A stretch of 64,000 nt of DNA from Bradyrhizobium arachidis (lineage in GTDB: Bacteria > Pseudomonadota > Alphaproteobacteria > Rhizobiales > Xanthobacteraceae): the NCBI RefSeq assembly GCF_015291705.1, contig NZ_CP030050.1:4402001-4466000 (forward strand). Direction: 5' to 3'. The first letter of the stretch is position 1; each line of letters begins with the position of its first letter. The translations under genes and the position numbers were made by a program. A model generated the notes under the pieces. That model searched no databases. It was not told the origin of the DNA and was given only the letters and a program-made list of their open reading frames with translations. Shown here in pieces: positions 27,507 to 36,141 of the stretch.

Positions 27507-28490
27507 ATGAGCGCATCTCCCGATACGGCCAGCCAGCCGGTCGCTCTCGTCATCCAGCGCCGTATCGCGGACGACGGCTTCGCCGCGTTCGCGCGCTGGA
27601 ACGGAGAGGTCGGCGAGGCGCTCAAGACCTGGCCCGGCTTCCTCAGCCAGGAGGTGGTGCCGCCGCAGCCGCCCGCGCATGTCGATTGGGTGACCATCCT
27701 GCGTTTCGCAAGCCCGGCCGCGGCGCGCGCCTGGCTCCAGAGCGAGGTGCGGGCGAAGCTGATTGCAGAGGTGCAGCGCTTCTTCGTCGGTTCGGAGGAT
27801 GTCCATATCCTGCCCGACACCGGCGTTCAGCGCGACAATGCGGTCTCCGCCGTGATCTCCTTCAAGGTGCCCGACGGGCTCGAGGATGCGTTCCTTAAGT
27901 GGCAGCAGCGCATCCAGGCCGCGGAAGCCGAATTCAGGGGATTCCTGCGCCACAAGATCGAGCGGCCGATTCCGGGCCTGCACGACGAGTGGATCATCAT
28001 CCTGTCGTTCGACAGCGATGCCAATCTCAACACCTGGCTCGACTCGCCGTTGCGCCAGACGCTGCTGAAGGACGGCGAGCGCTTCAACGCCGGCATGAAC
28101 GTGAAGCGGGCGAGCTACGGCTTCAATTTCTGGTTTCCGGCCGGCAAGGTTGAGGCACCGGAGCAGGGGCCTGGCTTCATCTGGAAGAGCAATCTCATCG
28201 TGCTGCTGGTGCTCTATCCCGTCGTGTATCTCTGGGGCTACTTCATCAGCAGACCTCTGATCGACAGTCATGGCGTGCCGGTCTGGCTGTCGCTCTTCAT
28301 CGGCAATCTCGTCAGCACCCAGCTGCTCGGCTGGTGGCTGGTGCCCGCCGCCTTCAAGGCATTGGACTGGTGGATCACGCCGAAGGCGACGATCAGTCGC
28401 CAGATCGCGGGCTATGCGCTGCTCGCCGCGCTCTATGCCGCCTCGATGGGCCTGTACGCGCTGCTGCTTGCGTGGCATTGGGGACGGTGA
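27507..28490 (+). CDS. Membrane-anchored double ABM-domain protein
   Basis: Starting at ATG 27507 the product is 327 residues. Two antibiotic biosynthesis monooxygenase-like (ABM, COG3224-type) ferredoxin-like domains lie in tandem (about 10-100: LKTWPGFLSQEVVPP; about 108-195: FRGFLRHKIERPIPG). Three membrane helices follow (about 230-248, 257-283 and 301-324). The catalytic residue of ABM enzymes cannot be recognised. It is 11 bases after guaD, so it may belong to its operon. Its function is unknown; a membrane-tethered heme- or small-molecule-binding role is a guess. Confidence 0.82.
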   Translation: MSASPDTASQPVALVIQRRIADDGFAAFARWNGEVGEALKTWPGFLSQEVVPPQPPAHVDWVTILRFASPAAARAWLQSEVRAKLIAEVQRFFVGSEDVHILPDTGVQRDNAVSAVISFKVPDGLEDAFLKWQQRIQAAEAEFRGFLRHKIERPIPGLHDEWIIILSFDSDANLNTWLDSPLRQTLLKDGERFNAGMNVKRASYGFNFWFPAGKVEAPEQGPGFIWKSNLIVLLVLYPVVYLWGYFISRPLIDSHGVPVWLSLFIGNLVSTQLLGWWLVPAAFKALDWWITPKATISRQIAGYALLAALYAASMGLYALLLAWHWGR

Positions 28491-28498
28491 GGCCGTCC
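28482..28498 (+). terminator. Short hairpin at the end of the ABM gene
   Basis: GGACGG and CCGTCC pair around TGAGG, and the loop contains the stop codon. Six base pairs and no T-run, so this is a weak candidate only. Confidence 0.2.
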
Positions 28499-28540
28499 GT
28501 CGATTGAAGGCGGCTTCAAACCGCTGGATAATTGACGCCC

Positions 28541-29443
28541 ATGTTCGCCCTGACATTTCTCGGCACCTCCGCCAGCGTTCCCTCCGCGGAACGCAACCAT
28601 CCGGCGCTGCTCGTGGAAGCCGCTGGCAGACGTATCCTGGTCGATTGCGGCGAGGGCACGCAGCGCCAGCTGCTGCGCAGTGGTGCAGGCTTCCGGCGGC
28701 TCGATCGCATCCTGCTGACGCACGGCCATCTCGACCACGTGCTCGGCATCCCCGGCTTGTTCTCGACATTGGGCTTGCGCCAGAGCGCCGAGGTGATGAC
28801 GGTTCATGCCGGACCGGGCACGCTCGACCTCGTCATCCGCATGCTGGCAGGCCTGTGGGGCGCGGGCAGGGCACCGATCCCGGTTGAGTTCGCGCCGCTG
28901 GCCGAAGGACAGGTCCTCGACGCCGGCGACTTCACCATCGACTGTTTTCCGGTTCGCCATCGCGACACCGACAGCTTTGGCTTCGCGTTCCAAAGCCCCG
29001 CACGCCGTCATCTTCTGTCCGATCGCCTCGCGGCGCTTGGTGTTCCCGACGGTCCCATGCGCGGAGGGCTCGCCGCGGGACGGCCGGTTGTGATCGATGA
29101 CCGAACCGTCGATCCGGAGGACGTGCTGGGGCCTCCGAGCGGCGGCAAGAAGCTTGTCGTCATCGGCGACACCGAGACTACCGAGGGACTGTCGCAATAC
29201 GTTGCAGATGCCGACTTGTTGGTGATCGAGGCGACGTTCCTCGATCGCGACGCGTCGACCGCACGCGATTACGGCCATCTCACCGCGGCGGTGGCGGCGT
29301 CCTTTGCGGCCGCGAACAACGTCGGCCAGCTCGTGCTGACCCATATGTCGGGGCGCTACGAGGACGACGAGATCCTGACCGAAGCGGCGAGGATCTTCCC
29401 GAACAGCCGGATCGCCGCCGATTTCGACCACATCGTGATCTAA
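28541..29443 (+). CDS. MBL-fold hydrolase, ribonuclease Z-like
   Basis: ATG 28541 is preferred to the upstream TTG. The 300-residue protein has the metallo-beta-lactamase fold in the RNase Z/ElaC form: MFALTFLGTSASVPSAERN, the zinc motif LLTHGHLDHVLGIPGL (H61, H63, D65, H66), and the distal metal residues in VIGDTETTEGL and LTHMSGRY. Typical RNase Z is about 300 residues and removes 3' trailers of tRNA precursors. Many ElaC-like relatives are other phosphodiesterases or arylsulfatases, so the exact activity is not fixed. It follows the ABM gene by 50 bases and converges with the IclR gene. Confidence 0.8.
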   Translation: MFALTFLGTSASVPSAERNHPALLVEAAGRRILVDCGEGTQRQLLRSGAGFRRLDRILLTHGHLDHVLGIPGLFSTLGLRQSAEVMTVHAGPGTLDLVIRMLAGLWGAGRAPIPVEFAPLAEGQVLDAGDFTIDCFPVRHRDTDSFGFAFQSPARRHLLSDRLAALGVPDGPMRGGLAAGRPVVIDDRTVDPEDVLGPPSGGKKLVVIGDTETTEGLSQYVADADLLVIEATFLDRDASTARDYGHLTAAVAASFAAANNVGQLVLTHMSGRYEDDEILTEAARIFPNSRIAADFDHIVI

Positions 29444-29452
29444 CGACCGCGG

Positions 29453-30286
29453 TCAGCTCGACAGCCCCGACTTGATCGCGATATCCTGCACCTTGGTCGT
29501 CGCCTGCATCAGTCGCGGCAGGGCCTGGTCGCGAAACGACGGCATGTCCATGCGCATGGCATCGACGGTGACGCTCAATCCGCCGATCACGAGACCTTGC
29601 GCGTCGAAGATCGGCGTTGCCAGCGTACGCAGGCCATACGCGTTCTCGCCGTCGGAGACGGCATGGCCCTTCTTCTTCACCTGATCGAGCCGGGCGAGTA
29701 GGGCATCGAGATCGGTCAACGTTCGCTCCGACAGTTTTACGCGGGGCCGTGCCTCCAGCCGCGCGATCTGCTCGTCGCGGGCCAGGTGCGCCAGCATGAC
29801 ATGGCCGAGCGCGGCGCTGTAGGCGGGAATGCGCGTGCCCGGCCGCCGGTCCATCTTGTGGCGGTCGAGGCCGGCGCCGACGCGGGCGAGATAGACCACG
29901 TCGCCGCCGTCGAGGATGCCGAGCGAGGCGGCATCGCCGACCTCAGGCACGAGGTCGCGCAGCAGCGGCTCGACGATGGTGCGCAAGGATCCGTGCGACA
30001 GCACGGTGTAGCCGAGGTCGAGACAGGCGACGCCGAGGCGGAACCGTCGGCTCTGGGGCACGGTCTGAAGATAGCCGAGCTCGACCAGGGTCTGGATCAG
30101 CCGGAACGCGGTTCCGCGATCGAGATCGGCGCGTGCGGCAATCTCACTCAGGGTGAGCTCGAAGGCCTCGCCGGTGAAACTCTTGAGCACGGCAAACGCC
30201 TTGCCGACGGAGGCGACGTAGTTCTTGGGATTTTTTGCGCTCGCTTCCGATGCGTGCTTGGTGGTCTTCTTGTCGACCTTGGCCAT
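29453..30286 (-). CDS. IclR-family transcriptional regulator
   Basis: ATG 30286 gives a 277-residue protein; longer in-frame starts exist up to 30331. The N-terminal winged helix-turn-helix lies at about residues 22-82 (LTLSEIAARADLDRGTAFRL), the IclR ligand domain follows (LGILDGGDVVYLARVGAG; TRIPAYSAALGHVMLAHL; YGLRTLATPIFDAQGLVIGG). It is divergent from the acid-sugar operon at 30411 and a palindrome TGTTCG-N5-CGAACA lies between them. It is therefore the likely regulator of that operon, by repression or by activation with a metabolite. Confidence 0.9.
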   Translation of the reverse strand: MAKVDKKTTKHASEASAKNPKNYVASVGKAFAVLKSFTGEAFELTLSEIAARADLDRGTAFRLIQTLVELGYLQTVPQSRRFRLGVACLDLGYTVLSHGSLRTIVEPLLRDLVPEVGDAASLGILDGGDVVYLARVGAGLDRHKMDRRPGTRIPAYSAALGHVMLAHLARDEQIARLEARPRVKLSERTLTDLDALLARLDQVKKKGHAVSDGENAYGLRTLATPIFDAQGLVIGGLSVTVDAMRMDMPSFRDQALPRLMQATTKVQDIAIKSGLSS

Positions 30287-30366
30287 GCCTGAATGCCCCG
30301 CCATGACAGCCATCGCCCTTGACGCGGGCATCGGCTGATTTTACGACAGGCCAATCCAATAACAAA

Positions 30367-30383
30367 TGTTCGCATTCCGAACA
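30367..30383. promoter_or_regulatory. Palindromic operator of the acid-sugar operon (IclR-type candidate)
   Basis: TGTTCG CATTC CGAACA is a perfect inverted repeat with a 5-base centre, as in several IclR-family sites. It lies 28-44 bases before the TTG start of the aldolase gene and about 80 bases before the IclR start. It covers the first ATG of an open frame that could otherwise be taken as the gene start. Confidence 0.55.
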
Positions 30384-30410
30384 ACATCGATTTGGCGATC
30401 GGAGGAAGTT

Positions 30411-31331
30411 TTGTCGACATCATCGCTGCACCCCCATGGCGTGTTCTCTGCCGCGCTGACGCCGCTCGACGCCGAGCTTGCGCCCGATCATGCACGCTTC
30501 GTCGCACATTGCCGCTATCTCCTTGATGAAGGCTGCGACGGCATCGCGCTGCTCGGCACCACGGGGGAGGCGAACTCCTTCTCCATCGCCGAGCGCACAG
30601 CGCTGCTGGAGGCCGCGATCGCGGGCGGCATCAGGCCGAACCAGCTGCTGCCGGGCACCGGCGTCGCCGCGTTCACCGACACCGTCGTACTGACGCGCCA
30701 CGCGCTTTCGGTCGGCGTCGACACCGTGGTGATGCTGCCGCCGTTCTACTACAAGAACGTCAGCGATGACGGCGTCTATGCCGCCTATAGCGAGATCGTG
30801 CAACGCATTGGCGATGCCAGGCTCAAGATCGTGCTCTATCACTATCCGCAGATGTCGGCGCAGCCGATCTCGCATGCGCTGATCGAGCGGTTGCGCAAGG
30901 CCTATCCGGCGACGTTCACCGGCATCAAGGATTCGTCCGGCGACTTCGCCAACATGACTGCGATGGTCGAGCGCTTCCCCGGGTTCTCGGTCCTCGGCGG
31001 CGCCGATCCGCTGATGCTCCCGCTGCTGCGCAAAGGCGGTGGAGGCTGCATCACGGCGACCTCCAACATCGTCGCGCGCAGTCTCGCCTATGTCTTCAAG
31101 CACTTCGGCGATAGCGATGACGATCCGGCGCTCAAGGCGGCGCAGGTGCGCATCGTGAAGGCGCGCGAGCTGGTTTCGCGCTTCCCGCAGATGGCCTCGC
31201 TGAAGGCGTTGGCTGCCGACCGGACCGGCCATGCCGGATGGAAGCGCCTGAGGCCGCCGCTGGAGTCCCTGCCGGCGGAGCAGGAGAAAGAGCTGCTTGC
31301 GAATGCCGCGGCATTCGCCGCCGGCGGCTAA
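30411..31331 (+). CDS. DapA-family (dihydrodipicolinate synthase-like) aldolase
   Basis: A TTG start at 30411 with ggagga five bases upstream is chosen over ATG 30366, which would lie in the operator. The 306-residue protein has the DapA fold: GTTGE at 49-53, the catalytic Tyr143 in VLYHYPQM and the Schiff-base Lys173 in FTGIKDSSGDF. Such enzymes cleave or form 2-keto acids with pyruvate (dihydrodipicolinate, N-acetylneuraminate, KDG or 4-hydroxy-2-oxoglutarate type). It is unlikely to be the housekeeping DapA, because it opens a catabolic operon under an IclR regulator. Substrate is unknown. Confidence 0.87.
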   Translation: MSTSSLHPHGVFSAALTPLDAELAPDHARFVAHCRYLLDEGCDGIALLGTTGEANSFSIAERTALLEAAIAGGIRPNQLLPGTGVAAFTDTVVLTRHALSVGVDTVVMLPPFYYKNVSDDGVYAAYSEIVQRIGDARLKIVLYHYPQMSAQPISHALIERLRKAYPATFTGIKDSSGDFANMTAMVERFPGFSVLGGADPLMLPLLRKGGGGCITATSNIVARSLAYVFKHFGDSDDDPALKAAQVRIVKARELVSRFPQMASLKALAADRTGHAGWKRLRPPLESLPAEQEKELLANAAAFAAGG

Positions 31332-31357
31332 CCTGGGCACGGCGACGAGGCGATCCG

Positions 31358-32803
31358 ATGTCTGACTCCTTCCAGGATGCGCTTTCGGGGCTTGCCGCAC
31401 TCGTCGGCGACAAGCACGTCATCGCGTCCGGAGCCGACCAGGAGCCTTACGTGGTGGACTGGCGCGGACGCTATCACGGCCGCGCCGTTGCAGTGGCGAG
31501 GCCTGGCTCGACCGCCGAGGTCGCCTCCGTCGTCAAGTTCTGCGCCGATAGGCAGTTCGCGATCGTGCCCCAGGGCGGCAACACCGGCATGTGCGGGGCG
31601 GCAACGCCCGATGATCGCGCCGGCAATGTAGTGATCCGGCTCGACCGCATGCGGGCCGTGCGCGACGTCAGTCCGCTCGCCAATACGATCACGGTCGAGG
31701 CCGGCTGCATCCTCGCCGAAGTGCAGAACGCGGCGAAGGCCGTCGATCGCTATTTCCCCCTGAGCCTCGGCGCGGAGGGCTCCTGCCAGATCGGCGGCAA
31801 TATCTCGACCAATGCCGGCGGTACGGCCGTGCTGCGCTACGGACCGACGCGCGATCTCGTGCTCGGGCTGGAGGTGGTGCTGCCCGATGGTCGTATCTTC
31901 AACGGGCTGCGCGCGCTGCGCAAGGACAACACGGGCTACGCGCTCAAACAGCTCTTCATCGGCGCGGAGGGCACGCTCGGCATCGTCACGGCGGCGGTGC
32001 TGAAACTATTCGCGCCGCCGCGCAGCTCGGCCTTGGCGCTGTTGAAATTGCAAGGCGTCGAGCAGGCGCTCGAGATCATGCAGCGCCTGCGCGGCGCAAT
32101 CGGCGACCGGCTCGGCAGCCTCGAGATCATGTCGCGCGCGCAGATCGAGGCGATCGCCGAGACCGTGCCGCATGTCATGATCCCGTTCGCGCTGACGACG
32201 CCGTGGTATCTGATCGTCGAGCTCACCGACACGCTCGCGGGTATCGATCTCGACGAGCCGCTGGCCACGGTGCTCGCGGAGGCGATGGAAGCCGGGCTCG
32301 CCGAGGATGTCATCCTGGCCTCGAACCTCGCGCAGGCGAAGGCGATCTGGGCGGTCAGGCACAGCGTGTCCGAAGGCAACAAGCGCAGCGGCTATGTGGT
32401 CTCGCATGACAGTGTGGTGCCGCTGGAGCGGCAGGCGGCTTTCGTCAACAATGTCGAAGCCCGGATCAAGGCCGCGGTGCCGCATGCAAACGTCGTGATG
32501 CACGGCCATATCGGCGACGGCAATATCCATGTGATCGCCCTGATCGACCGAGATCGTTGCCAGGATCCGGCCGCCACGGCGGCGCTGGTGGCTGAGATCA
32601 ACGAGATCGTCGACGACGAGACCGCGGCGCAAGGCGGGGCGATCAGCGCCGAGCACGGCATCGGTATCACCAACCGCGGCCGGCTCGCCCGCGTCACCGA
32701 TCCCCTCGACATCGCGCTGATGCGCGACATCAAGACGCTGCTCGATCCGAATGGCCTGATGAATCCGGGCAAGATTTTTGCCGCGGGAGGCGCGCGAGCA
32801 TGA
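31358..32803 (+). CDS. FAD-linked 2-hydroxyacid dehydrogenase (D-2-hydroxyglutarate/D-lactate type)
   Basis: ATG 31358 follows a gacgagg site. The 481-residue protein is an FAD-binding-4 (PCMH type) enzyme: FAD motif IVPQGGNTGMCGAATP (about residue 68-83), GAEGSCQIGGNISTNAGGTA, and C-terminal FAD-oxidase C part with HGHIGDGNIHV, a metal-binding His pair, and EHGIGITNRG. It oxidises a D-2-hydroxy acid to the 2-keto acid, with electrons going to the respiratory chain. It lies 26 bases after the aldolase and overlaps the kinase by 4 bases, so the operon links the two reactions. Confidence 0.92.
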   Translation: MSDSFQDALSGLAALVGDKHVIASGADQEPYVVDWRGRYHGRAVAVARPGSTAEVASVVKFCADRQFAIVPQGGNTGMCGAATPDDRAGNVVIRLDRMRAVRDVSPLANTITVEAGCILAEVQNAAKAVDRYFPLSLGAEGSCQIGGNISTNAGGTAVLRYGPTRDLVLGLEVVLPDGRIFNGLRALRKDNTGYALKQLFIGAEGTLGIVTAAVLKLFAPPRSSALALLKLQGVEQALEIMQRLRGAIGDRLGSLEIMSRAQIEAIAETVPHVMIPFALTTPWYLIVELTDTLAGIDLDEPLATVLAEAMEAGLAEDVILASNLAQAKAIWAVRHSVSEGNKRSGYVVSHDSVVPLERQAAFVNNVEARIKAAVPHANVVMHGHIGDGNIHVIALIDRDRCQDPAATAALVAEINEIVDDETAAQGGAISAEHGIGITNRGRLARVTDPLDIALMRDIKTLLDPNGLMNPGKIFAAGGARA

Positions 32804-33912
32804 CCAGCGTCCGCCTGCTTGCCGACGATCTCACCGGCGCGCTCGACACCGCGGCGGAGTTCGTCGGCCTGTGCGGACCGTTCGACGTCACCTGGCCGGA
32901 AGCACTTGCGACGCAAGGCTGCGGGAGCCTGAGCCTCGCCATCGACAGCGGCACCCGTGAGCGCTCGAAGGTGGAGAGCGTCGAGATCGTGGCCCGGCTG
33001 GCGCCGTTGCTTCAGGGTGCGACCATTGCCTACAAGAAGGTCGACAGCCTCCTGCGCGGGGTGTGGGCCGCCGAGCTTGGCGCCTGCCTGCGCAGCGGCC
33101 ATTGGGCCTCGTGCGTCGTCGCGCCCGCCTTCGATTATCAGGGGCGCCGCACCGTCGAGGGTCAGCAATTTGCACGCACGGTGCAAGGCGAGTGGCATCG
33201 CGTCGGCGACAATCTCCTGACCCAACTCAAGCTTGAGGGGATCGAGGCGCGGCAGGGTGGTCCCGACACGCTAGCGCTGGGTGGCGTTCAGGTGTTCGAT
33301 GCCGAGAGCGATCTTGATCTCGACCGCGTCGTCGAGATGGCGCGGAATATGCCGGGGCCGTTGCTGTGGTGCGGAAGCGGCGGATTGGCCGGCGCGCTCG
33401 CCCGCAGCCATCGCGCCAATGCGCCGAGACAGTTGAAGCGGCCGGTGCTGGGGCTGTTCGGCTCCGACCAACCGACCACCGCATCGCAGCTCGCCGCGTG
33501 CGGCGAAGCGACGATCGCGCTCGCCGAAGGTGAGGGCGCGGCGCCGGTTCAGCGCAAGCTGACTGAAGACGGCGTGGCGCTGGTCAAGTTCGCGCTCGCC
33601 GAAGGCTTGACGCGTACCGAGGCGGCGCAGCGGATCGCGCGCGAAACGACGACGCTGATCGCGGCGCTCGAACCGCCGGGCACGCTGATCGTTGCCGGCG
33701 GGGAGACCTTGAAGGCCGTATGCCTTGCCCTTGGCGCGCATGCGCTTGAGGTGACCGGGCGCATCGTGCCGGGATTGCCGCGCTCGGTGCTGCAAGGCGG
33801 GCGCTGGGCCGGCGTCGACATCATATCGAAATCCGGCGCGTTCGGCCCCAGCGAGCTGTGGCGCGATCTGCTCCGGGATAATCATCTGCTGAACATGGGG
33901 AGTCCGACATGA
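32800..33912 (+). CDS. Four-carbon acid sugar kinase (DUF1537 family)
   Basis: The 370-residue protein has the two marker regions of the family: the N-terminal LLADDLTGALDTAAEF (substrate domain), YKKVDSLLRG at about residue 79, and the C-terminal nucleotide domain IVAGGETLKAVCLALG plus KSGAFGPSELW. It is at the short end for OtnK/DtnK-like kinases (about 400-430). It phosphorylates threonate-, erythronate- or related aldonates. It overlaps the FAD gene (ATGA 32800-32803) and the PdxA gene (ATGA 33909-33912). The pairing with PdxA is the diagnostic threonate-pathway context. Confidence 0.9.
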   Translation: MTSVRLLADDLTGALDTAAEFVGLCGPFDVTWPEALATQGCGSLSLAIDSGTRERSKVESVEIVARLAPLLQGATIAYKKVDSLLRGVWAAELGACLRSGHWASCVVAPAFDYQGRRTVEGQQFARTVQGEWHRVGDNLLTQLKLEGIEARQGGPDTLALGGVQVFDAESDLDLDRVVEMARNMPGPLLWCGSGGLAGALARSHRANAPRQLKRPVLGLFGSDQPTTASQLAACGEATIALAEGEGAAPVQRKLTEDGVALVKFALAEGLTRTEAAQRIARETTTLIAALEPPGTLIVAGGETLKAVCLALGAHALEVTGRIVPGLPRSVLQGGRWAGVDIISKSGAFGPSELWRDLLRDNHLLNMGSPT

Positions 33913-34937
33913 CCTCTCGCCATCTTGCCATCACCATGGGCGATCCGGCCGGGATCGGACCGGAGATCATCGTCAAGGCCTGCGTCGGGCTGAAGGATCG
34001 CATCGCCAAGGGCGATCTGCGCATCCTGATCATCGGCAGCGGTGCGGCGCTCGATGGTGCCAAGGCCGCGCTCGGTGCTGATGTTGCGATCCCGCAGGTC
34101 ACCGCGGACGATCGCGACTGGCCCAACCTCTGCTACCTGCAGGCCGATGCCGAGGGCGACCCGATCAAGCCGGGCGTGCTCAGCGCCGATGGTGGCCGCT
34201 TCGCCTACAAGGCGATCGAACAGGGCGTGCGCCTGACCCAGGCGGGCCGCACCACGGCGATCGTCACGGCGCCGCTGAACAAGGAAGCGCTCAACAAGGC
34301 CGGCTATCACTTCCCCGGCCATACCGAGATGCTGGCGCATCTTACCGGCGTGCGCGGCTCGGTGATGCTGCTCGCCCACGGCAACATGCGCGTCAGCCAT
34401 GTCTCGACCCATGTGGCATTGGAAGACGTGCCGAAGCGTCTGACGCCGGAACGGCTGCGCATGGTGATCGACCTCACCAACGACGCGCTGCGCCGGCTCG
34501 GCATCGCGAAGCCGAAGATCGCGATTGCCGCGCTCAATCCGCATGCCGGCGAGGGTGGTCTGTTCGGCCGGCAGGACATCGACGTGTCGGCACCGACGAT
34601 CGCGAAGGCGGTTGCGGATGGTCTCGACGTCGTCGGCCCGGTGCCGGGCGATACCATCTTCGTCAAGCTGCGCGCCGGCCAGTTCGACGCGGCGGTCGCG
34701 ATGTATCACGACCAGGGGCACATCCCGGTCAAGCTGCTCGGCTTCCAGGTCGATCCCGCCACCGGCCGCTGGCAGGAGCTGTCCGGCGTCAACATCACGC
34801 TCGGCCTGCCGATCATCCGCACCTCTGTCGATCACGGCACTGCCTTCGACATCGCCGGCAAGGGCATCGCCAACGAGCACAGCCTGATCGAGGCCATCGA
34901 CTATGCCGAGCGGCTGGCCGCCGGTGCCTCCAAGTAA
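33909..34937 (+). CDS. pdxA: PdxA-family dehydrogenase (4-phospho-threonate type candidate)
   Basis: The 342-residue product has all PdxA marks: ITMGDPAGIGPEIIVKA at the start, FPGHTEMLAHLTG with the metal-ligand His138, and YHDQGHIPVKLLG toward the end, which carries further metal ligands. PdxA oxidises 4-phosphohydroxy-threonine; PdxA2 oxidises D-threonate 4-phosphate or D-erythronate 4-phosphate and decarboxylates to dihydroxyacetone phosphate. The kinase immediately before it, with overlapping stop/start codons, argues for PdxA2. The housekeeping pyridoxal PdxA would not be expected in this operon. A symbol of pdxA is given in the family sense. Confidence 0.87.
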   Translation: MTSRHLAITMGDPAGIGPEIIVKACVGLKDRIAKGDLRILIIGSGAALDGAKAALGADVAIPQVTADDRDWPNLCYLQADAEGDPIKPGVLSADGGRFAYKAIEQGVRLTQAGRTTAIVTAPLNKEALNKAGYHFPGHTEMLAHLTGVRGSVMLLAHGNMRVSHVSTHVALEDVPKRLTPERLRMVIDLTNDALRRLGIAKPKIAIAALNPHAGEGGLFGRQDIDVSAPTIAKAVADGLDVVGPVPGDTIFVKLRAGQFDAAVAMYHDQGHIPVKLLGFQVDPATGRWQELSGVNITLGLPIIRTSVDHGTAFDIAGKGIANEHSLIEAIDYAERLAAGASK

Positions 34938-34953
34938 CGAGATCGAGCCCACG

Positions 34954-36084
34954 ATGACCAACGCCTTCACGCCCATCGAAATCCTCCGTCCCACCATCCT
35001 GGAGTTCGGCAACGGCACGATCACCGCAGCGGCGCGCTTTGCCGAACGGATCGGCGCCAAGCGCCCGCTGGTGATCTCCGATCCGTTCAATGCGCGCCGC
35101 GTCGATACGCTGGCGCTGCCCGGCGCCGTCAAAGTGTTCGGCGACGTCAAGCCCGAGCCGGACCTGCCCAATCTGGAGAAGGCGGTGGCGATGGCGAAGG
35201 AGGCGAAGCCCGATCTCGTCGTCGGCTTCGGCGGCGGCAGCGCGATGGATCTCGCCAAGCTGGTCGCGGTGATGTGCACGTCTGACGTGGCCTTCGCCGA
35301 CATCGTCGGGCCGGAGAAGGTCGCCGGCCGCAGGGTGGCGCTGATGCAGATCCCGACCACTTCCGGCACCGGCAGCGAAGCCGGCACCCGTGCGCTCGTC
35401 ACCGATCCCGTCAGCCAGAACAAGCAGGCGGTGCAGAGCCGCTTCATGCTGGCCGATATCGCGATCGTCGATCCCGATTTGACGATGACCGTGCCGAAGG
35501 AGGTGACCGCGGCGACCGGCGTCGATGCGCTGGCGCATTGCGTCGAGGCCTATACCAGCCGCAAGGCGCATCCCACGATCGACCTTTACGCGCTCGAAGG
35601 CGCGCGGCTGATCGGACGCTACCTCGAGCGCGCGGTAGCCGATGGCGGCGATCGCGAGGCACGCGCGGGCCTGTCCCTGGCCTCGCTCTATGGCGGCTAT
35701 TGCCTCGGGCCGGTGAACACGACCGCCGGCCACGCCGTGGCCTATCCGCTCGGCACGCGGCATCATGTCGCGCATGGCCTCGCCTGCGCCGTGATCTTCC
35801 CGCACACGCTGGCTTTCAACATGCCCGCGATGGAAGAGAAGACCGTCGCGGTGCTGGCCGCGCTTGGCCTGCCGCAGCAGCGCGATGCGAAGCTCGCGTT
35901 CGATGCGACCTACGCGTTCTGCAAGAATCTCGGCATCGAGATGCGGCTGTCCGCGCTCGGCGTGCCCAAGAGCGATCTCGGTGTGATGGCCGACGAGGCG
36001 CACGCCATCCGCCGCCTGCTCGACAACAACCCGCGTGATCTCAGCCGGGACGCGATCCTGAACATGTATGAGACCGCGTTCTAA
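34954..36084 (+). CDS. Iron-containing alcohol dehydrogenase
   Basis: ATG 34954 gives a 376-residue protein of the Fe-ADH family. The NAD part has VGFGGGSAMDLAKLVAVM and IPTTSGTGSEAGTRALVTD; the metal domain has HCVEAYTSRKAHPTIDLYAL and GHAVAYPLGTRHHVAHGLAC with the metal histidines. It interconverts a hydroxyl and a keto or aldehyde group. It follows pdxA by 16 bases in the operon and could reduce or oxidise a hydroxy-acid intermediate, for example a 3- or 4-hydroxy acid semialdehyde. The binding site is weak (gag before ATG). Confidence 0.9.
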   Translation: MTNAFTPIEILRPTILEFGNGTITAAARFAERIGAKRPLVISDPFNARRVDTLALPGAVKVFGDVKPEPDLPNLEKAVAMAKEAKPDLVVGFGGGSAMDLAKLVAVMCTSDVAFADIVGPEKVAGRRVALMQIPTTSGTGSEAGTRALVTDPVSQNKQAVQSRFMLADIAIVDPDLTMTVPKEVTAATGVDALAHCVEAYTSRKAHPTIDLYALEGARLIGRYLERAVADGGDREARAGLSLASLYGGYCLGPVNTTAGHAVAYPLGTRHHVAHGLACAVIFPHTLAFNMPAMEEKTVAVLAALGLPQQRDAKLAFDATYAFCKNLGIEMRLSALGVPKSDLGVMADEAHAIRRLLDNNPRDLSRDAILNMYETAF

Positions 36085-36141
36085 CACGCTCGCGGCGCGC
36101 AACACCCAATCAACAACACAGTGAAAACAGAGGAAACTTCG

